Of a DNA stretch of 64,000 bases, positions 48,834 through 57,742 are shown in pieces. Each line of letters opens with the position of its first letter. The stretch's first letter is position 1. The stretch comes from Deltaproteobacteria bacterium (GTDB lineage Bacteria; Myxococcota_A; UBA9160; UBA4427): assembly GCA_029261855.1 (NCBI GenBank), contig JAJDAN010000042.1:62001-126000 (forward strand), in the 5' to 3' direction. The notes under the pieces were generated by a model. That model made no database searches. It was not told the DNA's origin and saw nothing but the letters and a program-made list of their open reading frames with translations. The position numbers and the translations under genes are program-made.

Positions 48834-49586
48834 TCAGCCCCGGTCCGGACCCTTGAGCAGGGTCGGCACGCCATGGCTCGGCCCGCGCACGGTGCACACC
48901 AGGGTTCCGGGCTTGTGGCCGACGCGCACGTCGGACACGTCGAAGTCCTCGCGGGCCAGGCGCGCGTGGATCGCTCGCACGTCTTCGACTTCCCACGCCA
49001 GCCCGCCGAACCGATCGACGTCGGGCGCAAAGGCGCCCGGCCCCCCTTCGCTGCGTCTGGCGTCGGGCAGTGCGCCGACCACCTCCACCGTCGTGCCACC
49101 CACGCGGTAGAACAGGATCTGGATGCCCCGCTTCTCGAACACCCGGTCGAGTGCCAGTCGCAGCCCCAGGCGCCCTCCGTAGAGCGCACGCGCCGCGTCG
49201 AGGTCGCCCGTGGAGATCACGACGTGGTCGAGCGCGGAAACCGTCTCCGCGGGCTTGACGGTCTCCGGCGAGAGCCCGGCTTCGTTCGCTTCGTCCCGGT
49301 CGGCGGAATCGCCGACGAGCCCGATCGGGATGCCCCGGGTCGCGTCGCCTTCCAGCCACTCGCCTTCGCCGCGCTCGTCTTCCTCGAAGACGAGGGCGGC
49401 GACACCCGGGTCCGGGCTGCGGTCGGCGATCTCGCTGGACGCGCGGTCCACCAGCTGGACCGTCGTATTTCGCAGGACGAAGCGGTCTTCGCCAGACGGA
49501 GAGCGCCCCAACAGGCGCCCGTAGTCCCGCATGGCCTCTTCGAGGTCGTCCACCGCCACCACCACGCGTTCGAGGCTTCGGACCAT
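48834..49586 (-). CDS. Two-domain VOC (glyoxalase-fold) protein
   Basis: A 250-residue protein with two VOC modules. The N-terminal one (SLERVVVAVDDLEEAMRDYGRLLG) is divergent. The C-terminal one (ALDHVVISTGDLDAARALYGGRLG, GTTVEVVGAL) has His and Glu ligands. The ATG at 49586 starts it. It lies divergent from the sulfatase-like gene with about 90 bases between. Confidence 0.85.
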   Translation of the reverse strand: MVRSLERVVVAVDDLEEAMRDYGRLLGRSPSGEDRFVLRNTTVQLVDRASSEIADRSPDPGVAALVFEEDERGEGEWLEGDATRGIPIGLVGDSADRDEANEAGLSPETVKPAETVSALDHVVISTGDLDAARALYGGRLGLRLALDRVFEKRGIQILFYRVGGTTVEVVGALPDARRSEGGPGAFAPDVDRFGGLAWEVEDVRAIHARLAREDFDVSDVRVGHKPGTLVCTVRGPSHGVPTLLKGPDRG

Positions 49587-49677
49587 TCGACTCTTGGGCT
49601 CCCCTGGAGGCGCTTGCCGCTCGCTGCGGTCAGTGAGTCCGGAGGATGACACCGAGCCAGAAAATGGCACGTTCGCT

Positions 49678-51066
49678 ATGCCTGCGGCGATGGACGTCCA
49701 TTCCGACGGGTCGACGCGCCGCCGAGATCGCCAGCGCCGGCGTCGATTCCGGCGTCGCGGCGCTGCATCGATCGCGCTCCTGGCTCTGCTGACCGCGTCG
49801 GCATGCGGCGAGCCCGAGGCACCGCCCCCAGGGCTCCTGCTCGTCACCGTCGACTCCCTGCGCGCCGATTTCCTCACCTGCTACGGCGGCGCCGAAGGCG
49901 TCGGACAGCGCATGTGCGACCTGGGACGCGAAGGCACCCGGTATGCATGGGCCTTCTCGCCGGCCCCCAGCTCGGCTCCGGCGATCGCGTCGATCCTGAC
50001 TTCGACCTACCCGGCGGAGCACGGCGTCGGCGACTCCGCGGCGTCGTTCCTGCGCGGCGAGCAGCTGACCCTGCCCGAAGCGCTCCGCCGCGCGGGCTTC
50101 GCCACGGCCGCCTTCATCTCGAGCCCCGAGCTGAACCGGTCGCGCAACTTCCACCCGGGCTTCGCCGTCTACGACGACCGCACGGGTCGCGCGACGGCGC
50201 GCAGCCTGCCCATGCGAGGCGCGGCCGAGACCACGGACGCCGCCCTCGCCTGGCTCGCAGAGGTCCGCGCGCCGTGGTTCCTGTGGGTGCACTACCGAGA
50301 GCCCCACGGTCCGTACCGCGCGACGCCCGGCCCAGGCGACTCCGTCCTGCCCGGCGGCCCCGGCGAGCGACTGCCGGTGTTGGCGACGCCGAACGGCCGC
50401 GGCGGCATCCCGAGCTATCAAGCCATCCCGGGTCTGTTCACGCGCGAAGGCTACGAGGCGCGCTATCGCGGCGAGATCCGGGTGGTGGACAGCGAGCTCG
50501 CACGCCTGCTCACAGCGGTCGACGCCCGGGACGAGCCCGTGGGCGTCATGCTGACCGCCGACCACGGCGAAGCGTTCGGGGAGGATCGCTACTACCTGTC
50601 CCACGGTCACTCGGTGGGGCTGGACCAGATCCGCGTGCCACTCTTCTGGCGCCCCCAGAAGCCGAGCACCCCGGAAGAGATCCGCGTCGTCGTCAGCACC
50701 CTGGACATCATGCCGACGATGCTGCGAGCCGCCGGCCTCTCGCAGCCGGACTCCCTCGACGGCTGGGTGCTCCCCAGCGCCGAGGACCCGCCGGGCGCCC
50801 CCGAGCAGGCCCGCGCGGTGTTCGCGGTCCACCCCGACCAGGTGGCCGTGGTGAGCAGCAACAACTTCTACACGCGGCTTCGTCGCCCGGTGACAGACGT
50901 CGTTCCCCGGCTGACCCCGGCCTACCTGCAGGCGACGGCCGCGCGGGCGGCCGTGCTCGGAGACGGCACCGGACCTCTGCCCGCGACCGCGCCCGCAAGG
51001 CCCACTGGCATCACGCCGCTGCTCGAGCCGCGGGTCGCCGACTTCCTCGCCGGTCGTCGGGACTGA
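49678..51066 (+). CDS. Sulfatase-family lipoprotein without the FGly cysteine
   Basis: A 462-residue alkaline-phosphatase-fold protein. A basic N terminus is followed by a lipobox (LLALLTASAC). GLLLVTVDSLRADFL gives the first metal ligands. The active-site segment PSSAPAIASILTSTYPAEHG has Ser/Ala where sulfatases have C-x-P-x-R. TADHGEAFGED and SHGHSVG carry later ligands. Lacking the formylglycine site, it may be a phosphodiesterase or phosphatase of the same superfamily. Confidence 0.82.
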   Translation: MPAAMDVHSDGSTRRRDRQRRRRFRRRGAASIALLALLTASACGEPEAPPPGLLLVTVDSLRADFLTCYGGAEGVGQRMCDLGREGTRYAWAFSPAPSSAPAIASILTSTYPAEHGVGDSAASFLRGEQLTLPEALRRAGFATAAFISSPELNRSRNFHPGFAVYDDRTGRATARSLPMRGAAETTDAALAWLAEVRAPWFLWVHYREPHGPYRATPGPGDSVLPGGPGERLPVLATPNGRGGIPSYQAIPGLFTREGYEARYRGEIRVVDSELARLLTAVDARDEPVGVMLTADHGEAFGEDRYYLSHGHSVGLDQIRVPLFWRPQKPSTPEEIRVVVSTLDIMPTMLRAAGLSQPDSLDGWVLPSAEDPPGAPEQARAVFAVHPDQVAVVSSNNFYTRLRRPVTDVVPRLTPAYLQATAARAAVLGDGTGPLPATAPARPTGITPLLEPRVADFLAGRRD

Positions 51067-51080
51067 GGCGGCGACGACGC

Positions 51081-52787
51081 GTGCAACGCGACGGATGCCC
51101 GCGCCGAACCGCCGCGCGCCGGTCCACCGCCCTGCTGCTGGCCGGGTGCCTGGCAGGGGCGCTGCTCGCGTGCGATCCGCCGACTGACAGCGACGTGCCC
51201 GAGCTCGCACCGGCTCTTCCGAACTCTCCGAACCCGACGAACCCCACCTGGATCGAGGTGACCATCGGGGGCATTCCCGAACGCGATCGCGGCCTGTTGG
51301 TCCTTCCACCGTCCGGCTTCTTCATCGACGTTCACTTCCCGCAGCCGGACGCCGTGATCCCCGAAACGCTCGGCCTCGCAATTCGGCCGTGGGCGCCGGG
51401 GACCCAGATCGTGCTGTCGGATCCCGTCGTGCGGCGGCCGGACGGCGCGACATTTTCCGTCGGCGACCACAGCAACTGGATCGCGGCCGCTGACGACGGC
51501 GACTCGGCGACGACCGGGCCCGTTCTGGCACCGGGCAGCCACACCCTCTGGGCGACCGTCGAACGCCGGGACGGCGCGACGGAATCCGTCTCTCTCGCGG
51601 TCGCCGTCCGCGCCCCGACGGGCCCGTCGCCCCTGGCCGGTGGCCAGTGGGTCCAACTCGACTTCGAGGCGGACCGCGACGGCGACACCATGCCGGACTT
51701 CCCCGCCGACCTCGCGACCTTCGGCCTCGCGAGCGGTTTGTCTCCCGCCGTCGACATCCGCATGGAGTCGTGGGTGATCGCCGAGATCGTCGACCGCACG
51801 TCGGCCTTCTACCGCGCGAACCCGAGCCAGCTGCCGGGCGGCGACCCGCTGGCGGTCCGTTTCAGCGCGGACCCGCCGCCCCGGGGACCGTACAGCCGCA
51901 TTTGCGTTGCGGGGGAGACCCCCGGCGAGGACGCCTTCATCGGGAACGTGCTGCTCGACCCCGGCAACCTGGACCGTTCCGACGACGCCTGCGACGACTT
52001 CCTGCCCTCGGGTGTCTTCCCGCGCGAGCTCGTCTACTACGCCGATGTCCCCGCCTACGAAGAGGCGTTCGGCCCCCTCCTCGCAGCGCCCGCCGGCAGC
52101 GATCCCCTCGACATCGTCGTCCTCGGGGCGACCTACGACCCCGGCGACCCGGACCAACGCGCACGGCGAGAAACCCTGACCCGGGGCGTCGAGACCTTCG
52201 CGCAAGCGGTCGCCAGCGTCGTCGCCCACGAAGCAGGCCACGCCATGGGGCTCGTACCGCCCGGCCGGCCCGGCGTTGGTCTCTACGGTGGCAACGATGG
52301 TCGGGACTTCACCCACAACCTGACACCGCAGGGTGACGTCCCCGAAGAGAGCCTCCTGATGAATCCCGGTCCCACGCTCGGGTTCGAAGACCTCGCGGGC
52401 AGCAACGGCACGCCGCTGCCCCGGCTGCGCGAGCTGAACTTCGCGTACCTGCAGGGCCGCGTGATCCTCGACCGCCGGGTCGATGCGCTCCATCCGCCGC
52501 CGAAGATCGAGTCGATCTCGCCGTCGACGATCCGGACCGACGGCGCGCTGCTCGAGATCGTCGAGGTCCGGGGAACGGGGCTACTGGATTCGCCGCGCGT
52601 GATCCTGCGGGGCGAGCTCGAGTTTCCGGTCTTGCATGTGGCCAACCTCGCGGGTCAGAACGGCGCACCGGACACGCTGATCGGTCAGGTCCTCGCGCCG
52701 ACCCTCGCACCCGGCCGCTACGACGTGGAGGTCACGAACCCCGACGGCCAGAGCGCAACCCTGCGAGACGCCCTCGAAGTCCGCTGA
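51081..52787 (+). CDS. Lipoprotein with HExxH metalloprotease motif and IPT/TIG-like domain
   Basis: A 568-residue lipoprotein from GTG 51081, with a lipobox (CLAGALLAC). After beta-rich regions, VVAHEAGHAMGL places His383, Glu384 and His387 of a metzincin/gluzincin-type site, with an insert GLVPPGRPG; the third ligand is not clear. The last 85 residues (PKIESISPSTIRTDGA ... VEVTNPDG) look like an IPT/TIG domain. It starts 15 bases after the sulfatase-like gene. Confidence 0.75.
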   Translation: MQRDGCPRRTAARRSTALLLAGCLAGALLACDPPTDSDVPELAPALPNSPNPTNPTWIEVTIGGIPERDRGLLVLPPSGFFIDVHFPQPDAVIPETLGLAIRPWAPGTQIVLSDPVVRRPDGATFSVGDHSNWIAAADDGDSATTGPVLAPGSHTLWATVERRDGATESVSLAVAVRAPTGPSPLAGGQWVQLDFEADRDGDTMPDFPADLATFGLASGLSPAVDIRMESWVIAEIVDRTSAFYRANPSQLPGGDPLAVRFSADPPPRGPYSRICVAGETPGEDAFIGNVLLDPGNLDRSDDACDDFLPSGVFPRELVYYADVPAYEEAFGPLLAAPAGSDPLDIVVLGATYDPGDPDQRARRETLTRGVETFAQAVASVVAHEAGHAMGLVPPGRPGVGLYGGNDGRDFTHNLTPQGDVPEESLLMNPGPTLGFEDLAGSNGTPLPRLRELNFAYLQGRVILDRRVDALHPPPKIESISPSTIRTDGALLEIVEVRGTGLLDSPRVILRGELEFPVLHVANLAGQNGAPDTLIGQVLAPTLAPGRYDVEVTNPDGQSATLRDALEVR

Positions 52788-52792
52788 CGTCG

Positions 52793-53854
52793 TCAGAGGT
52801 CCCAAAAGAAGTCTTCGTTGGTCAGCTCGGGCTCGTCGCTCTTCGGCGCGCTCCTCTCCTCGCCCGGCGACGCGACATCTCCGCCGCGCTGGATCCGCTC
52901 GAGCTGCTCGCACAGGTCGCGTGTCTCGTTCTCCCAGTACTGCGGCGACCCGAAGTGCGGGAAGGCGTCGGGAAACGACGGATCGTCCCAGCGGCGGGCG
53001 ATCCACGCCGCGTACCATACGAAGCGGAAGGCGCGCAGCGGCTCGACCAGGCGCAGGCTGCTGACGTCGAAGTCCCGGAACTCGCCGTAGGCCTCGACGA
53101 GCAGTGCCCGCTGCCGCTGGGCGATGGCGTCGCGCCCGGGAAGCAGCATCCAGACGTCCTGCACGGCGGGGCCCACCAGCATGTCGTCGAAATCCAGGAA
53201 GAACCAGCCGTCCGCGCCCCGCAGCAGGTTGCCCGCGTGGCAGTCGCCGTGGATCGGATGGAGCGGCACGTCCGCCGCCAGCTGCTCGTAGATGCGCACC
53301 ACCTCTCGTGCAGCCTCGCCGTAGACGCGCGCGCAGGACGGTGGCAGGAAGCCGCGGTCTTCGAGCAGGGCCAGCGCATCAAGGGGAATACGGGTGTCCA
53401 GGGTCGGACGGTGATGCGTCTCGAGCGCGGCTCCCACGTTGTGGATGCGGGCGAGCAGGCGTCCGAGCACCGCCACCTCGTCGTCCGAAAGCTCGTCCGG
53501 CGATCGCCCTCCGGTGCGCGGCCAGATGGCGTAGTAGATGCCCCCGCTCTCGTGACGGGTTTCGCGGACGGTCTCGCCGTCCGGGAACGCGAGAGGCGCG
53601 CACACCGGGATCTCCGCGTCCCGCAACGCGAACAGCATGCGGTGCTCGTCGAGGATGGCGTCCCGGGACCAGCGACCCGGGCGATAGAACTTCGCGACCA
53701 CGTGCTGGCCGTCGTCGAGGCGCAGGTCGTAGACCCGGTTCTCGAGGGCGTTGAGCGCCGTGCAGTGGCCGGTCGGCGAGAAGCCGGCCCCCTCGACCGC
53801 GGTCAGCACGCGATCCGGCGACAGGCGAAAGAACGAGTCGTCCCGGTCCGGCAT
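52793..53854 (-). CDS. srkA: Stress-response kinase SrkA/RdoA-like
   Basis: A 353-residue APH-fold kinase: ALNALENRVYDLRLDDGQHVVAKFYRP, HPIHGDCHAGNLL and FFLDFDDMLVGPAVQDVWM. These match the SrkA/YihE family of Ser/Thr kinases, which act in stress survival. All catalytic Asp residues are present, unlike in the APH-like protein at 35346. It ends five bases from the end of the metalloprotease-like gene, so the two converge. Confidence 0.92.
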   Translation of the reverse strand: MPDRDDSFFRLSPDRVLTAVEGAGFSPTGHCTALNALENRVYDLRLDDGQHVVAKFYRPGRWSRDAILDEHRMLFALRDAEIPVCAPLAFPDGETVRETRHESGGIYYAIWPRTGGRSPDELSDDEVAVLGRLLARIHNVGAALETHHRPTLDTRIPLDALALLEDRGFLPPSCARVYGEAAREVVRIYEQLAADVPLHPIHGDCHAGNLLRGADGWFFLDFDDMLVGPAVQDVWMLLPGRDAIAQRQRALLVEAYGEFRDFDVSSLRLVEPLRAFRFVWYAAWIARRWDDPSFPDAFPHFGSPQYWENETRDLCEQLERIQRGGDVASPGEERSAPKSDEPELTNEDFFWDL

Positions 53855-53961
53855 CCGCGCGACTCTACCCGAAATTGCCCCGACGATGCTGTTTCGTTAG
53901 CTTTCTCGGACACTTATCGGGCGAATGCCCAGCGCCGGGGACCGCTTCCCGGCGACGGAGA

Positions 53962-55950
53962 ATGGACCTCCCCAGCATGACCGCACCCAAACGCGACCGC
54001 CCCTGGTTGATCCGCACCTACTCCGGCCACTCGTCCGCTCGCGCGAGCAACGAACTCTACCGGGCGAATCTCGCCAAGGGACAGACGGGCCTGTCGGTCG
54101 CCTTCGATCTCCCGACCCAGACCGGCTACGACGCCGACCATCCCCTGGCCCGGGGCGAGGTCGGCAAGGTCGGCGTGCCGATCGCGCACATCGACGACAT
54201 GAGCCAGCTCTTCGACCAGATCCCGCTGGCCAAGATGAACAGCAACCTCACCATCAACGCCACCGCTGCCTGGCTGCTCGCGCTGTACGCCGCCACTGCG
54301 GAGCGCCAGGGCGCAGACCCGGCCGCGCTCCAGGGCACCACCCAGAACGACATCGTCAAGGAATACCTGTCGCGCGGCACCTACGTGTTTCCGCCGGAAG
54401 CGTCCCTGCGCCTGATCACCGACATGGTGACCTACACCGTCGACGCCATCCCGAAGTGGAACCCGGTCAACATCTGCTCGTATCACCTGCAGGAAGCCGG
54501 CGCGACGCCCGTGCAGGAGATCGCCTACGCGATGGCGAACGCCGTCGGCGTGCTGGACGCCGTGCGCGCCCGCGACGACGTGCCGGAAGACGCCCTGCCC
54601 CGCATCTTCGGCCGCATCTCCTTCTTCCTGAACGCCGGCATCCGCTTCGTCGAAGAGGTGTGCAAGTGCCGGGCGATGACCGCCCTGTGGGACGACCTGG
54701 GACGCGACCGCTACGGCATCGAAGACCCCCAGATGCGCCGCTTCCGCTACGGCGTCCAGGTGAACAGCCTGGGCCTCACCGAAGCCCAGCCCGAGAACAA
54801 CGTAATCCGCATCGTGCTCGAGAGCCTGGGCGTCACGCTTTCGAAGAACGCCCGCACCCGCAGCCTGCAGCTACCGGCTTGGAACGAGGCCCTGGGCCTG
54901 CCGCGCCCCTGGGACCAGCAGTGGTCCCTGCGCATTCAGCAGATCCTCGCCTACGAGACCGACCTGCTCGAGCACGAGGACATCTTCGAAGGCTCGAAGG
55001 TGATCGAGGCGCGCACCCGCAGCCTGCAGGAAGAAGCCCTGGCCGAAATGCAGAAGGTGCTGGACATGGGCGGCGTGGTGGCGGCCATCGACAACGCCTA
55101 CATGAAGCAGCGGCTCGTCGAGTCCCACACGGCGCGCTTGCGTGCCATCGAATCCGGCGATCTGAAGGTGGTCGGCGTCAACGCGTTCACCGAGACCGAG
55201 CCCTCACCGCTCACCGCCGCCGGCAGCGATTCGATCCTGGTGGTGGACGAGGGCGCCGAGCGCGAGCAGATCGAACGCCTCGATGCCTTCCGCAGCAAGC
55301 GCAACGATGCCGACGTGAAGGGGGCGATCACGAACCTGCGCGACGTCCTCAAGAACGGAGGCAACGTCATGCCGCCGTCGATCCGGGCGGCTCACGCCGG
55401 GGTCACCACCGGGGAATGGGCCGACACCCTGCGCGACCTCTTCGGCGAGTACCGCGCGCCGACGGGCGTCACCGCCAGCGGGCGGGCTGCCACCAGCGCG
55501 ACCACCCAGGCCGTGCGCGCACGCGTGGACGCCGTCTCGGAAAAGCTCGGCCGACGGCTCAAGCTGCTGGTCGGCAAGCCCGGGCTCGACGGCCACAGCA
55601 ACGGCGCCGAGCAGATCGCGGTGGCCGCCCGGGACGTGGGCATGGAGGTCGTCTACGACGGCATCCGCCTGACCCCGGAAGAGATCGCGGCGTCCGCCCG
55701 GGACGAGGGCGTGCACGTGATCGGCCTGTCGTTGCTCTCGGGCTCTCACGGCGTGCTGGTGCTGGACGTCCTCAAGCGCCTGGCAGACCTCGGCCTGGGG
55801 GACATCCCGGTCGTGGTGGGCGGCATCATCCCCGAAGCCGACGCCAGCGAGCTTCGCGAAGCCGGCGTCCAGCGCGTCTACACCCCCAAGGACTTCGATC
55901 TCACGCGCATCATGGGAGAGATCGTGGACCTGGTCTCGGATGCCGACTGA
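53962..55950 (+). CDS. ecm: Ethylmalonyl-CoA mutase (methylmalonyl-CoA-mutase family)
   Basis: A 662-residue B12-dependent mutase. The N-terminal PWLIRTYSGHSSARASNELY and NLAKGQTGLSVAFDLPTQTG with YDADHPLARGEVGKVGVP match ethylmalonyl-CoA mutase better than methylmalonyl-CoA mutase. The cobalamin-binding domain (LLVGKPGLDGHSNGAEQIA) has Asp543 and His545 of DxHxxG. It converts ethylmalonyl-CoA to methylsuccinyl-CoA. Its last 11 bases overlap meaB. Confidence 0.88.
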   Translation: MDLPSMTAPKRDRPWLIRTYSGHSSARASNELYRANLAKGQTGLSVAFDLPTQTGYDADHPLARGEVGKVGVPIAHIDDMSQLFDQIPLAKMNSNLTINATAAWLLALYAATAERQGADPAALQGTTQNDIVKEYLSRGTYVFPPEASLRLITDMVTYTVDAIPKWNPVNICSYHLQEAGATPVQEIAYAMANAVGVLDAVRARDDVPEDALPRIFGRISFFLNAGIRFVEEVCKCRAMTALWDDLGRDRYGIEDPQMRRFRYGVQVNSLGLTEAQPENNVIRIVLESLGVTLSKNARTRSLQLPAWNEALGLPRPWDQQWSLRIQQILAYETDLLEHEDIFEGSKVIEARTRSLQEEALAEMQKVLDMGGVVAAIDNAYMKQRLVESHTARLRAIESGDLKVVGVNAFTETEPSPLTAAGSDSILVVDEGAEREQIERLDAFRSKRNDADVKGAITNLRDVLKNGGNVMPPSIRAAHAGVTTGEWADTLRDLFGEYRAPTGVTASGRAATSATTQAVRARVDAVSEKLGRRLKLLVGKPGLDGHSNGAEQIAVAARDVGMEVVYDGIRLTPEEIAASARDEGVHVIGLSLLSGSHGVLVLDVLKRLADLGLGDIPVVVGGIIPEADASELREAGVQRVYTPKDFDLTRIMGEIVDLVSDAD

Positions 55951-56956
55951 CGCAGCCCCCGCTTCTCGCGGGTCGTCTGGCGGCTCGTCGGCCCTGGCGG
56001 CCCGGCTGCTGGCCGGAGATCGCGCCGCGGTTCCCGAAGCCCTCAATCTCGTCGACGACACCCGCGCCCCCCAGCGCGAGCAGGCGCGCGACCTGCTCGA
56101 CACCCTGCAGCGAAATCGCGAGAGCCTGCGTGGGCATCGCGTCGGCATCACGGGTGCGCCCGGCGCCGGCAAGTCGACGCTGCTCGACGCCCTCGTCCGC
56201 AATCTGCGTCCGCGCGGACGCAGCGTGGGCATCCTGGCCATCGACCCGTCGAGCCAGCGCACCGGTGGCGCGCTACTCGGCGACCGCTTCCGGGTGCGTT
56301 CCGGCGCCAACGACGACGGCGTCTACCTGCGGTCGATGGCGGCGCGCGACCGGCTCGGCGGCATCGCGGACGCCACCGCGGCGAGCGTCGAGATCCTGGG
56401 CGCGGTGTTCGACTATGTGTTCGTCGAGACCGTGGGGGTGGGACAATCCGAGAGCGAGATCTCCCACGGCGTCGACACGCTCGTGTTCGTCGCCCAGCCC
56501 GGCGCCGGCGACAGCCTCCAATTCATGAAGGCCGGCATCCTCGAGCTGCCGGACGTGTTCGTCGTCAACAAGGCCGACATCGGCGCCGTGGCCGAGCGCA
56601 CCGCAAGCGAGCTGTCTTCGGGCCTCGGGCTCTCGACGCCCCGCGCCGACGGCTGGGAGGCCCCGGTGCTGCTGGTGTCCGCCCGGGACGGCGCCGGAGT
56701 GGACGCCCTGGTGGATGCCGTCGACGCTCACGCCCAGCACGGCCTGGAATCGGGTGCCCGGGAAGCCGGGCGGCGCGCGGGCCGGGCTCACGCGGTCTGT
56801 GCGGCCCTCGCCCAGCGCTACGGCGCCTACGGCCTCGAGCGGGTCGGGGGACGCGACGCCCTCGAGGTCCGGGTCCGGGAGGCCGAAGAGGAATCCGTCG
56901 CATCGCTCGTGCACCGGCTCGGTCAGTTCATCGAGGGCGCCCTCACCGGGCGCTGA
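55940..56956 (+). CDS. meaB: MeaB-type GTPase chaperone of a B12-dependent mutase
   Basis: A 338-residue MeaB/ArgK protein with Walker A GITGAPGAGKSTLLDAL near residue 72, VGILAIDPSSQRTGGALLGD, ETVGVGQSE and VVNKADIGAV. It protects and loads the cobalamin cofactor of its mutase. It overlaps the mutase gene, consistent with a dedicated partner. The adenosyltransferase gene lies on the other strand nearby. Confidence 0.93.
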   Translation: MPTDAAPASRGSSGGSSALAARLLAGDRAAVPEALNLVDDTRAPQREQARDLLDTLQRNRESLRGHRVGITGAPGAGKSTLLDALVRNLRPRGRSVGILAIDPSSQRTGGALLGDRFRVRSGANDDGVYLRSMAARDRLGGIADATAASVEILGAVFDYVFVETVGVGQSESEISHGVDTLVFVAQPGAGDSLQFMKAGILELPDVFVVNKADIGAVAERTASELSSGLGLSTPRADGWEAPVLLVSARDGAGVDALVDAVDAHAQHGLESGAREAGRRAGRAHAVCAALAQRYGAYGLERVGGRDALEVRVREAEEESVASLVHRLGQFIEGALTGR

Positions 56957-57006
56957 GAACCGGCGTCTGGCCCGAGCGACGTACACCGCACCCGGAGGAC
57001 GAAGCG

Positions 57007-57267
57007 ATGCTCAAGATCGTCCGTAGCGTCCTGCTGGCGCTGCTCGCGTCCCTCGTGACGGGGCTCGCGATCGGCACCTGGATCCGGATCCGCATGGAGG
57101 AGCCCGAGCGCTACTTCATCGGGCAGACTCACCCGATCGACCCGTCGCACTCGATCGACCCATCGGACGCGGGGAACTCAAGCCTCGCCGCGCGGGCTCC
57201 ATGGCACGTCGGGCACGTCCGCCCGACGATTCTCGACCCGGGCCATGACGAAGAGCAGGTCGGATAG
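57007..57267 (+). CDS. Small membrane-anchored protein
   Basis: An 86-residue protein starting at ATG 57007 after GGAGG. One hydrophobic segment (VLLALLASLVTGLAIGTWI) is followed by a basic then polar tail, with the repeat HPIDPSHSIDPS. Its last 90 bases overlap the 3' end of the adenosyltransferase gene on the opposite strand. I know no homologue. Confidence 0.5.
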   Translation: MLKIVRSVLLALLASLVTGLAIGTWIRIRMEEPERYFIGQTHPIDPSHSIDPSDAGNSSLAARAPWHVGHVRPTILDPGHDEEQVG

Positions 57268-57738
57268 GCGGTTCAGATAGCGGAGCGCGAAGCCGCCCAG
57301 GGGCTCCTTCTCGTCGAGCGCCACCGCCGTGCGTTCGGCCCGACGACAGACGGTACGCGCCACGTGGAAGGCGGCCGCCGGCGGGGTGCCCCCCGGCAGG
57401 ATGAAGGTCTTCAGCGGGGCGAGCTCTGCTTCGAGGCGATCGATCTCGGCCTCCAGCGCATCGACGTCCGTGTCGTCGACTTCGGGTACGGACGCCTTTT
57501 CGCGGTGTGCCGCGTCGGGCGTTGCCAGGAACGAGCCGAGATCGAACAGTGCGCTCTGGATGCGTCGCCCGAGGACGACGAGGTCGTCGTGGGCGCTCGC
57601 GGCAATGGCCACGCCGAGGCAGGCGTTCAGCTCGTCGACCTGCCCGTAGGCCTCGACGCGCAGGTCCTGCTTGCGGACCCGCTCTCCCCCGAACAGGTCG
57701 GTCTGACCCGAATCGCCGCGACGCGTGTAGATCTTCAC
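57178..57738 (-). CDS. Cob(I)alamin adenosyltransferase, PduO type
   Basis: A 186-residue protein from GTG 57738: KIYTRRGDSGQTDLFGGERV and EAYGQVDELNACLG, then VCRRAERTAVAL and YLNRLSDLLFVMAR, all typical of PduO/MMAB. It adds the adenosyl group to cobalamin, the cofactor of ethylmalonyl-CoA mutase. It lies five bases after the CcmH gene on the same strand. Confidence 0.95.
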   Translation of the reverse strand: MKIYTRRGDSGQTDLFGGERVRKQDLRVEAYGQVDELNACLGVAIAASAHDDLVVLGRRIQSALFDLGSFLATPDAAHREKASVPEVDDTDVDALEAEIDRLEAELAPLKTFILPGGTPPAAAFHVARTVCRRAERTAVALDEKEPLGGFALRYLNRLSDLLFVMARVENRRADVPDVPWSPRGEA

Positions 57739-57742
57739 GCGC

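Noticed and set aside
53962-55950. Calling the mutase methylmalonyl-CoA mutase
   Set aside because: N-terminal motifs match the ethylmalonyl-CoA branch better, and it is a single chain with its own MeaB. A methylmalonyl activity is not excluded.
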